Positions 48,848 through 55,798 of a stretch of 55,798 nucleotides of DNA are shown one piece after another. Numbering within the stretch: the stretch's first letter is position 1; each line of letters starts with the position of its first letter. The position numbers and the translations under genes are program-made. This DNA comes from Verrucomicrobiaceae bacterium. Its GTDB lineage: Bacteria; Verrucomicrobiota; Verrucomicrobiia; Verrucomicrobiales; Akkermansiaceae. Where the stretch lies: NCBI GenBank assembly GCA_027491155.1, contig JAIXWR010000004.1, forward strand, positions 1 to 55,798, in the 5' to 3' direction. A model generated the notes under the pieces. That model was not told the origin of the DNA. It worked only from the letters and a program-made list of their open reading frames with translations, and did no database searches.

Positions 48848-50698
48848 ATGCCCTCCCCCCCCGAATCCAGGTTCTCGTTCATTTCCGGCGTGGTTGTCGC
48901 GCTGGCCGTGGCCGTGTGTTGCGAGGCCGGACTCTGGCTCCTCCATCACAATCAACGGGAAGTGGGGCTCATCTGGCCGGCGGCAGGCGTGAGCGCCGGA
49001 CTGGTCGCGTGCCGCGGCTGGCGGACCCTTCCATGGATCGCCCTGGGACACATGACGATCTGGCGGACCCTCGGGTTCGGCCCGGTCACCGGTCTCGTCC
49101 CACTCCTCTATCCCCTCGAAGCCGCGCTGGCCTCCGTCCTGGGATACCGCCTGGCGATTCTGAAGCGGCCGGACCGGTCGGCCATGCACCGCACCACCTG
49201 GCGCTTGCTGGCGGTTCCCTGGCTGGCGGCCATTCCCTGCGCGGCACTCATCGGAGCAGCGGGCATCGCCGCCGGCCGCTACTTCGCCGCGGACGCGGCG
49301 ATGACTGTCGCCCGGATCGCCGTCGCCCATGTCCACGGGATGGTGGCCTTCGGCCCCCTGGTGATCCACCTGCTCAAGGGCGACCTCCGGAGTCCCGAGC
49401 TGGATCTCAAGCCTTCCGGCTTGCTCGCCGCGGTCATGGCATTGGGCCTGATGGTGCTGGCATTCCTCGGGTTCTTCGAACGATCCCTCGGAATGAGCTC
49501 GGCGGTCTATTTGGCCTTCCCCTTCGTCATCATGGCCGGCATTTCCCTGCGGCCGGCCGAAACATCGTGCTTCATCGCCGCCTGGTGCACGGGCACCGCC
49601 CTCCTGACGGGAGCGGGCGAAGGTCCATTCGGCGTTCGGCATGCGGCCGCGAATCCCCTCGAGCTCGGCATTTACAACCTGATCGTCTGCTCCACGGCCT
49701 ACACCCTGTCGGTCGGGTCGAGCCGGTTCATGAACCAGCTCCGGCAGAACGAACTGACCCTCGAAGCGGCTGGAGTCGAACTCTGGGAATGGGATTCCCG
49801 GAGGGGCTTCCACACCGTCCGGGGCGACCGTTCCGCGGATCATCTCCTCAAGGCCACTGCGGGCATGGACCCGCTGGCCGGGCTCCGGTGGGCGGCCGGG
49901 GGCGCAGCCAAGCTGGCGGCGACGGGAGGCGACCGCTGGAAAGCTCGACTGGATGACGCACTGCCGGGCAGAGCGCTTCTCGTTTGCTCCGGCCGGGTTC
50001 TGTCGCGCGAGCGGGACGGCACCCCGAGGAAAGCCATCGGCATGCTTCAGGATCTCTCGGCGATCCGCCGGGCGGAAGAAGCGCTGATCGCGCTGGGACA
50101 GAAGCAAGCGCAGTTGAAAAGCCTGCAAAGCCGCTTGAATCCCCACTTCCTTTTCAACGCCCTGAATGCCACGCGGGCGATGATCCATCGGGACCCCCGC
50201 CGCGCTTCGGATGCCGTGACCACTCTGGCGAAGCTGCTCCGCTCCAACCTCAGGAACGCCGACCGGCCCTTGATCCCCCTCGCCGAGGAGATGGACGGCG
50301 TGAACGATCTCCTCTCGATCGCCGCGGTGCGCTTCGGAGAACGCCTGGTCACCGACGTAAAGATCGACGAAGCGGCACGCTCCTTCCCCGTCCCGCCGAT
50401 GGTCGTTTTCAATCTGGTGGAAAACGCCCTGGTTCACGGGGTCGAGAAGCAGGTCATCCCGGCCGCCTTGAGCATCGTCGCCAGCGTTTCCGAAGGCCGG
50501 CTGGCACTGGCCGTGAGCAATCCCGGCCGGCTGGCGGTTCCCTTGCGCCAGGGAGTCGGGATCGGCGACATCCGGCAGAGGATCGAACTGATCTATGGCG
50601 CGGAAGGTCGATTCACCCTGTCACAATCTTCGGCCGATGTCGTAACTGCCCATGCAAGCCTTCCCTTTCCCCCCAATGAACTTCCTGATCGTCGATGA
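48848..50698 (+). CDS. MASE1-type membrane histidine kinase (LytS/His_kinase family)
   Basis: 616 aa. Residues ~10-300 form a MASE1-type membrane sensor of about eight hydrophobic segments (IWPAAGVSAGLVA; VLGYRLAILKRP; GRYFAADAAMTVARIAVAHVHGM). Residues ~300-410 form a PAS-like linker (LTLEAAGVELWEWDSRRGF). The His_kinase block has LKSLQSRLNPHFLFNALNATRAM (catalytic NPHFLFN at ~430-437), FNLVENALVHGVEK and a G box in GVGIGDIRQRIELIYG. It lacks the classical HisKA dimerisation box, as expected for LytS-type kinases. The stop overlaps the response regulator gene by 23 nt, so the two are co-translated. Confidence 0.85.
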   Translation: MPSPPESRFSFISGVVVALAVAVCCEAGLWLLHHNQREVGLIWPAAGVSAGLVACRGWRTLPWIALGHMTIWRTLGFGPVTGLVPLLYPLEAALASVLGYRLAILKRPDRSAMHRTTWRLLAVPWLAAIPCAALIGAAGIAAGRYFAADAAMTVARIAVAHVHGMVAFGPLVIHLLKGDLRSPELDLKPSGLLAAVMALGLMVLAFLGFFERSLGMSSAVYLAFPFVIMAGISLRPAETSCFIAAWCTGTALLTGAGEGPFGVRHAAANPLELGIYNLIVCSTAYTLSVGSSRFMNQLRQNELTLEAAGVELWEWDSRRGFHTVRGDRSADHLLKATAGMDPLAGLRWAAGGAAKLAATGGDRWKARLDDALPGRALLVCSGRVLSRERDGTPRKAIGMLQDLSAIRRAEEALIALGQKQAQLKSLQSRLNPHFLFNALNATRAMIHRDPRRASDAVTTLAKLLRSNLRNADRPLIPLAEEMDGVNDLLSIAAVRFGERLVTDVKIDEAARSFPVPPMVVFNLVENALVHGVEKQVIPAALSIVASVSEGRLALAVSNPGRLAVPLRQGVGIGDIRQRIELIYGAEGRFTLSQSSADVVTAHASLPFPPNELPDRR

Positions 50699-51368
50699 TG
50701 AGCCCCTGGCGCGCGCCGAGTTGGTCCGCCTGTTCTCGGAAATGGTGCCGGGATTCACCAGCGTCGAAGCGTGTTCCCTCTCCGAAGCCCGGGCGGCCTT
50801 ATTGAAGGCGGACTTTCAAGCCGCCTTCGTCGACATGGACCTTGCGGGGCACAACGGCCTCGACTTCCTCCCCGATGCGGAGGCCGCGGGCACGCCGGTG
50901 GTCATCGTGACCGCCCACGAACGATACGCCGTCGATGCGTTCGACCGCGGTGTCCGGGATTACCTGCTCAAGCCGGTGGAAGCGCAGCGGCTCTACCGGG
51001 CGGTCATGCGGATCTCGCGCCAGAATCGGTCCACGTCGCAGGACCTTCTCATCTTGAACGACCAGAATCACTGCTGGCCGGTCAATCCTTCGGACATCAC
51101 GGTGGCGGAAGCGGAAGGAAGCTACTCCATCATCCGGTTCGTCCATCGCAAGCCCCTGGTGGTTTGCCACGCACTCAAGGAAATTGAATCGCTGCTGGAG
51201 TCCCGCACCTTCGTGCGTGCCAACCGGAGCCAGCTGGTCAATCTGCGACGGATCGAAGTGATCCAGCGCGATCCGGCCGGAAGGATGACCGCCTCGGTCG
51301 AAGGTGGCGGTGTCGTCGAGTTCTCACGTCGACAAACCAAGGCATTGCGATCCCGTTTCGCATTCTGA
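50676..51368 (+). CDS. LytTR-family response regulator
   Basis: 230 aa from ATG 50676 (MNFLIVDDEP). Receiver domain with DDE, phospho-acceptor Asp53 in AAFVDMDLAG, and RDYLLKPVEA (Lys ~106). Residues ~140-230 are a LytTR DNA-binding domain (AEGSYSIIRFVHRKPLVVCHALKEIESLLESRTFVRANRSQLVNLRRIEVIQRD). LytTR proteins bind direct or inverted repeats in AT-rich promoters, often their own. Paired with the kinase just upstream. Candidate targets are the 48467-48847 region and the adjacent beta-helix gene. The start eight codons upstream (50652) is less likely. Confidence 0.88.
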   Translation: MNFLIVDDEPLARAELVRLFSEMVPGFTSVEACSLSEARAALLKADFQAAFVDMDLAGHNGLDFLPDAEAAGTPVVIVTAHERYAVDAFDRGVRDYLLKPVEAQRLYRAVMRISRQNRSTSQDLLILNDQNHCWPVNPSDITVAEAEGSYSIIRFVHRKPLVVCHALKEIESLLESRTFVRANRSQLVNLRRIEVIQRDPAGRMTASVEGGGVVEFSRRQTKALRSRFAF

Positions 51369-51388
51369 GCCAACTCTTGCCGCAGGGG

Positions 51389-51422
51389 CCTTTCCCGACA
51401 CCTCGCCGGCCAACGGGAAAGG
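51389..51422 (+). terminator. Possible terminator hairpin after the response regulator
   Basis: CCTTTCCCG (51389-51397) pairs with CGGGAAAGG (51414-51422) across a 16-nt loop, 20 bp after the stop. The following bases are not a T-run, so it is listed with low confidence. Confidence 0.3.
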
Positions 51423-51537
51423 ACGATTCTTCGCCATTTCCTTCGGTTACTCGACCTCGATCACGCCTTTCACGCCATTTCACTGCCCCGGGCTCCGTGA
51501 ATGTCGCCCGGCCGCCGCCCCGCCGGGAAGCTTTCGC

Positions 51538-52380
51538 TCATGACTCGCCAAGGATCGCGTGACCCGACAACTCGCCGGCAGCCAGCGGCTGGAAATCCTC
51601 CGAGAGGCAGGACACCGACATCCCCGTCAGCTCCATCCGCCCGAAGATCGTCGCGACGGACGCATCCGCGGCATCCCGGCCGCTCGCGATGCGGACGATC
51701 CCGTTCAGCGGTGCCAACCGGGTGGGATCGAAGACGAACCAGCGGTTCCCGATGCAGGCCTCGAAGCAGGCGTGGAAATCCTGCGGCTGCATCTGGCAGG
51801 CATAGCCGGTCAGATAGCGTGCCGGGATCGAAAGCGCCCGGCAAAGGGCGATCCCGAGGTGCGCGAAGTCCCGGCACACCCCGGCACGCTGCGTCACCGT
51901 GTCGAAGGCCGAGGTCTCCACGTTGGTGGCACCGTGGAGGTAGTCGATGTTTTCAAAGATCCAGTCCGAGATCGCCCGCACCTGGTCGTAGGGATGCTCG
52001 ATCGTCCCGAACATTTTCATCGCCAGCCGCCACAAGCGGTCGGACTGGCAGTAGCGACTGGGAAAGAGATAAGGGATCTTCGTATGCCGGATCTCGCTAA
52101 TCGGCACGCGGTGGATCTCGTCGAGGCTCACGAGGGAGCACCGGGTCTTCGCGGAGACCGAGTAGGAGACATCCAGTTCCGTGGCGGAGCCGGTATCCAG
52201 GCGGATGTAGCGGTTGCCTCCGGGTTCGCCCGGCAACTCCTCCCAGGTCACGCCCGGCGTCACGATGAAGGACTCGCCCTGAAGAGTCTGGCACCGCGAT
52301 GAAAGCGCGTGGATGCCCAACAGCACGGTGCTGCGCTCGTACACCTCGTAGTGGAGCCACGCGTTGATCTGGAAAAGCAC
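51538..52380 (-). CDS. Transglutaminase-like cysteine peptidase/amidase
   Basis: 280 aa with no signal peptide. The fold opens with a beta domain (QINAWLHYEVYERSTVLLG, GESFIVTPGVTWEELPG), and the core carries the transglutaminase catalytic triad: Cys169 in RAGVCRDFAHL, His203 in QDFHACFEA, and Asp218 in FVFDPTRL. Family members in bacteria include proteases, amidases and protein crosslinkers acting on peptidoglycan or on peptides. Substrate unknown. It begins 113 bp after the glnII stop and reads in the same direction, but a terminator separates them. Confidence 0.88.
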   Translation of the reverse strand: MLFQINAWLHYEVYERSTVLLGIHALSSRCQTLQGESFIVTPGVTWEELPGEPGGNRYIRLDTGSATELDVSYSVSAKTRCSLVSLDEIHRVPISEIRHTKIPYLFPSRYCQSDRLWRLAMKMFGTIEHPYDQVRAISDWIFENIDYLHGATNVETSAFDTVTQRAGVCRDFAHLGIALCRALSIPARYLTGYACQMQPQDFHACFEACIGNRWFVFDPTRLAPLNGIVRIASGRDAADASVATIFGRMELTGMSVSCLSEDFQPLAAGELSGHAILGES

Positions 52381-52430
52381 GCCGCGAAGCCTCGGCCGGA
52401 TATCCCCGCCCGCAAAGCATGAATCTTGAG

Positions 52431-52466
52431 AGAAAAAACGGCCGCCCGGGGTTCCGGACGGCCGTT
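52431..52466 (-). terminator. Rho-independent terminator of glnII
   Basis: Read on the minus strand: AACGGCCGTCCGG (52466-52454), loop AACC, CCGGGCGGCCGTT (52449-52437), a 13-bp stem with one mismatch, followed by a TTTTTT run. It lies 27 bp after the glutamine synthetase stop. Confidence 0.9.
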
Positions 52467-52492
52467 GGAAGAGACAGCGATGGCTTCGAGAA

Positions 52493-53515
52493 TCAGGGAA
52501 GCGGAACTTCCGCGATCGTCTTGAGCACGCGGCTGGCGATCTGGTACGGATCGCCCTGCGAGTTCGGACGGCGGTCTTCGAGGTAACCCTTGTAGCCGTT
52601 GTTGACGAAGCTGTGCGGGACGCGCACCGAGGAACCGCGGTCGGCGATGCCGTAAGTGAACTTGTCGATCGACTGCGTCTCGTGCAGGCCGGTGAGGCGC
52701 ATGTGGTTGTCCGGACCGTAAACGGCGATGTGCTCGTCGAGGTTCTTGCCGAAGGCCGCCATGAGGGCTTCGAAGTACTCCTTGCCGCCGGTTTCGCGCA
52801 TATACTTCGTGGAGAAGTTGCAGTGCATGCCGGAGCCGTTCCAGTCGAGGTCCTTGCCCAGCGGCTTGCAGTGGAAGTTCACGTCCACGCCGTAGCTTTC
52901 GCAGAGGCGGAGCAGGATGTAGCGGGCCACCCAGATCTGGTCGGCGCAGGTCTTGGAACCCTTGCCGAAAATCTGGAATTCCCACTGGCCCTTCGCCACC
53001 TCGGCATTGATGCCTTCGTGGTTGATGCCGGCTTCAAGGCAGAGTTCGAGGTGCTCCTCGACGATCTGGCGGGCCACGTCACCGACGTTGCTGTAGCCGA
53101 CGCCGCAGTAGTACGGGCCCTGCGGACCGGGGTAACCGCCCTTCGGGAAACCGAGAGGGGCGCCGTCTTCGTAGAGGAAGTATTCCTGCTCGAAACCGAA
53201 CCAGGTGTCCGGGTCGTCGAGGATCGTGGCGCGGCTGTTCGACGGGTGCGGGGTGACGCCGTCGGGCATCATGACTTCGCACATCACCAGCGCGCCGTTG
53301 TTGCGGGACGCATCGGGGAAGACCGCGACGGGCTTGAGCACGCAATCCGAGCTGCGGCCTTCGGCCTGCTGGGTAGAGGAACCGTCGAAGCCCCAGTTCG
53401 GAAGCTGCTCGAGGGTCGGGAAGGAGTCGAAATCCTTCAGCTGGGTCTTGCTACGGAGGTTCGGGACGGGCGTGTAGCCGTCGAGCCAGATGTACTCCAA
53501 TTTGAACTTGGGCAT
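52493..53515 (-). CDS. glnII: Type II glutamine synthetase (GSII, eukaryote-like)
   Basis: 340 aa, much shorter than GSI (about 470 aa), as expected for GSII. N-terminal beta-grasp LEYIWLDGYTPVPNLRSKT, DSFPTLEQLPNWGFDGSSTQQA (the GSII hallmark), DTWFGFEQEYFLY (metal-binding Glu), INHEGINAEVAKGQWEFQIF, GSGMHCNFSTK, and a C-terminal SVRVPHSFVNNGYKGYLEDRRPNSQGDPYQI. It makes glutamine from glutamate, ammonia and ATP. GSII is not adenylylated, so regulation must be by expression. Divergent promoter region with the PP2C gene (53516-53697). A terminator closes it. Confidence 0.97.
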   Translation of the reverse strand: MPKFKLEYIWLDGYTPVPNLRSKTQLKDFDSFPTLEQLPNWGFDGSSTQQAEGRSSDCVLKPVAVFPDASRNNGALVMCEVMMPDGVTPHPSNSRATILDDPDTWFGFEQEYFLYEDGAPLGFPKGGYPGPQGPYYCGVGYSNVGDVARQIVEEHLELCLEAGINHEGINAEVAKGQWEFQIFGKGSKTCADQIWVARYILLRLCESYGVDVNFHCKPLGKDLDWNGSGMHCNFSTKYMRETGGKEYFEALMAAFGKNLDEHIAVYGPDNHMRLTGLHETQSIDKFTYGIADRGSSVRVPHSFVNNGYKGYLEDRRPNSQGDPYQIASRVLKTIAEVPLP

Positions 53516-53697
53516 CGTTTTCTTAGGTTATGGTTCGGATCGCGGGGATTCGTGCGGTTGGTGGCGGGGCGTGCAAGCCCCCAGTGCGTGCATGCGCCCG
53601 CACCGCCGCCGAGAAAGCAGTTGGCAGGCCAAGCGGCAAGCTTCGCCCGATTTTTTCTTTTGCCGTCGCCCCGCGACCCCATCAGGATCCGCCGCCA

Positions 53698-54522
53698 GTG
53701 ACCACGCCCGGCCCCGAAGAAAGCCCCCGTCCGCTGACGCTCAATTGGTCCGGCATGACCCATGTCGGCCGCTTCCGGACCAACAACGAGGACGCCTTCC
53801 TGGCCCTGACCTTCGACGCCCGGGAAATCCGATACCTCGGGAAAACCGGCAGCGGCAGCCTGGGCGAGGCCGACTTCGTCTTTGCGGTCAGTGACGGCAT
53901 GGGCGGCGCGAAATCGGGCGAATTCGCCAGCAAGATCGCGGTGGAAAAGATCACCCGCCTGCTCCCGCCCAGCTTCGGCATGGCGGCGCAGCAGATGGAC
54001 AGCGGCTTCGGCGACATCCTCCGCGAACTGTTCGAACGGATCCACGGCGCGATCAGCGACCTCGGCCGCTACTACCCGGAATGCCACGGCATGGGCGCCA
54101 CCCTCAGCCTGTGCTGGTTCATGCCCGGCTGGATGTGCTTCAGCCACATCGGCGACAGCCGCATCTACTACCTGCCGAAGGACGGCGAGATGGTTCAGGT
54201 CACCCACGACCACTCCCACGTCGGCTGGCTGCGGAGATCGGGAAAGATCAACGAACGCGAGGCGCGCAGCCACCCGGGAAAAAGCTCGCTTTCCCAAGCC
54301 CTCGGCGGCGGCAACCAGAAGATCGACCCCCACATCGGCCGCGTCGGTTGCCAGCCGGGCGACCGGTTCCTGATCTGCTCCGACGGCCTGGTCGACGGCC
54401 TCTGGGACAAGCGCATCAACGAAATGGCCCGCAAGGAACTGGATGCCTCGAAGCTGGTGCTCGAAGCCGTCGCCGACTCCGGCCGGGACAACACCACGGC
54501 TCTGATCATCGAAGTCGCCTGA
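53698..54522 (+). CDS. PP2C-family serine/threonine protein phosphatase
   Basis: 274 aa from GTG 53698, with AGGA about 11 nt upstream; the frame extends 56 codons further, but that part is low-quality sequence. Catalytic motifs of metal-dependent phosphatases: NWSGMTHVGRFRTNNEDAF (Asn-Glu-Asp), VSDGMGGAKSGEF (Asp66), HGMGATLSLCW, SHIGDSRIYYL, DHSHVGWL, LICSDGLVDGL (metal-binding Asp) and GRDNTTALIIE. Cytoplasmic, no membrane segment. It probably counters a Ser/Thr kinase elsewhere in the genome. Divergent from glnII; 29 bp before the phosphopantetheinyl transferase. Confidence 0.93.
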   Translation: MTTPGPEESPRPLTLNWSGMTHVGRFRTNNEDAFLALTFDAREIRYLGKTGSGSLGEADFVFAVSDGMGGAKSGEFASKIAVEKITRLLPPSFGMAAQQMDSGFGDILRELFERIHGAISDLGRYYPECHGMGATLSLCWFMPGWMCFSHIGDSRIYYLPKDGEMVQVTHDHSHVGWLRRSGKINEREARSHPGKSSLSQALGGGNQKIDPHIGRVGCQPGDRFLICSDGLVDGLWDKRINEMARKELDASKLVLEAVADSGRDNTTALIIEVA

Positions 54523-54551
54523 ACACCCTCCCCTTTCCTCCACCCGATTCC

Positions 54552-55235
54552 GTGTCCGGCTTCCTACCACCCCCTGGCCAGGTGATGGTCGTGATCGTCG
54601 ATCCCGCCGGCATCCCGGACGAAAGGATCGCCGCTTGCCTGAGCACGGCCGAACAGGAGCAGGCCGCGCGCTTTCGCTTCGAAAAAGACGCGCGCCACTG
54701 GCGGGCCTGCCGCACGGCGCTGCGGACCATCCTCGGCCGTGCGCTCGGCATCGATCCCGCCGGCCTCGTCCTTGAGTTCGGCGAGCACGGCAAGCCCCGC
54801 CTGGCCCCGCCCCACGACGGCCTCCATTTCAATCTCTCCCACTGCCACGACCTCGCCCTCGTCGCGCTCTCGCGCAGCGGGCCGCTCGGCATCGACCTCG
54901 AGCCCGCGGATCGAGCCGGCAGCCTGCTCGGGTGTGAAAGCTCGTTCTGCCACCCGCAGGAGATCGACGCCCTGCCTGCACCTGCCGACGCCCGTGCCGC
55001 CGCCCTGCTCGATCTCTGGACCTCGAAGGAAGCCCTGCTGAAAGCCCTTGGCACCGGCATGTCGCTCGCCCCGGAGTCGGTCTCGCTCGCCGGCCCCGGC
55101 GGTCATGGCAGCCATCCCCGGTTGCGCGGCTTCACCCTCCGGCCGCTCCATCACGCGGCGCTGGAAAAGCATGTCGCCCGTCTGGCGACCCCGGATGGGA
55201 TTGCCGGCATCGAAGTGCGGGAGTTCAGCGCCTGA
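54552..55235 (+). CDS. 4'-phosphopantetheinyl transferase (Sfp/Gsp type)
   Basis: 227 aa from GTG 54552; an ATG at 54585 would remove the conserved PPPGQVMVVIVDP start. Motifs: EQEQAARFRFEKDARHWRACRTALRTIL, FNLSHCHDLALVALS, GIDLEP (Mg-binding Asp/Glu) and LWTSKEALLKALGTGM (the WxxKEA motif). The enzyme activates carrier proteins by moving phosphopantetheine from CoA to a serine. The Sfp-type length and motifs suggest it can serve secondary-metabolism carrier proteins; no carrier protein or PKS/NRPS is in the window. It follows the PP2C gene by 29 bp and may be co-transcribed. Confidence 0.93.
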   Translation: MSGFLPPPGQVMVVIVDPAGIPDERIAACLSTAEQEQAARFRFEKDARHWRACRTALRTILGRALGIDPAGLVLEFGEHGKPRLAPPHDGLHFNLSHCHDLALVALSRSGPLGIDLEPADRAGSLLGCESSFCHPQEIDALPAPADARAAALLDLWTSKEALLKALGTGMSLAPESVSLAGPGGHGSHPRLRGFTLRPLHHAALEKHVARLATPDGIAGIEVREFSA

Positions 55236-55302
55236 TCCCGGCATCCGCGGCATCGACACCCCGGGCAAGCCGTGGCAGGATCAAGCCGCAGCGCCCGATC
55301 CG

Positions 55303-55798
<496 letters not shown>

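Noticed and set aside
53530..53697. 56-codon N-terminal extension of the PP2C phosphatase
   Set aside because: It is rich in Arg/Ala/Cys without structure and covers the divergent glnII promoter region; GTG 53698 with AGGA upstream fits the family start.

Overview
The window reads as a GC-rich chromosomal segment from a verrucomicrobium, probably of the Verrucomicrobiales (Luteolibacter/Haloferula/Akkermansia-like relatives). Pointers are a PVC-type heme-binding CxxCH dehydrogenase with HEAT-like middle, a PEP-CTERM protein, an ECF sigma factor fused to a membrane-anchored repeat domain, huge secreted beta-helix and PQQ-dehydrogenase proteins ending in verrucomicrobial tails, and a RAYT-type transposase. 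The assignment is inference from gene content. Both ends lie in sequence that often breaks assemblies (a RAYT gene on the left, a GCTCCT hexanucleotide repeat on the right), so the window may be a whole contig.

Layout. 1-5130: partial RAYT, then a leftward two-gene operon, sulfatase-YHYH followed 3 nt later by a single-chain MbnP-MbnH fusion (copper/kynurenine maturation pair). 5298-9193: tRNA-Gly with terminator, prmA, a beta-helix pectate-lyase-like protein, an aspartate-type aminotransferase and a bidirectional terminator. 9269-15306: secreted thioredoxin-like protein, MFS permease, sigma-TM-repeat fusion with a sister repeat protein and a small membrane protein. 15329-22852: a leftward cluster that looks like a lipid or small-molecule pathway: LCM-type methyltransferase, (inserted thioredoxin-like gene), FAD oxidase, multi-pass membrane protein, HDO-type diiron enzyme, membrane desaturase, BtaA-like (DUF3419) aminocarboxypropyl transferase and GNAT. 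Most junctions are ATGA/GTGA or 11-nt overlaps. 23074-39100: 1571-aa PQQ/cytochrome fusion, UvrD-type helicase, GH16 laminarinase, zinc peptidase, SDR, PVC heme protein, EI24 protein and a nuclease-ligase fusion. 39127-48466: cyclophilin, two giant beta-helix proteins with cohesin-like and dockerin-like segments, and a PEP-CTERM protein between them. 48467-51368: a regulatory intergenic region with two inverted repeats and a MASE1 histidine kinase/LytTR regulator pair. 51538-55798: transglutaminase, type II glutamine synthetase with terminator, PP2C phosphatase, phosphopantetheinyl transferase and an open-ended zinc-ribbon/Pro-Ala protein.

The most interesting points are: (i) the diiron/desaturase/BtaA-like/GNAT cassette and its coupled partners; (ii) a roughly 95-104 bp duplicated methyltransferase-FAD oxidase junction that flanks the thioredoxin-like gene, showing that the methyltransferase and oxidase genes were once directly coupled; (iii) the MbnP-MbnH fusion in an operon with a sulfatase-YHYH fusion; (iv) the exonuclease-ligase fusion with repeat-like in-frame insertions; (v) the over-represented heptamer CTGTTAG/CTAACAG, which carries the rare TTA codon. 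All functional calls come from reading motifs by eye; no database search was possible.
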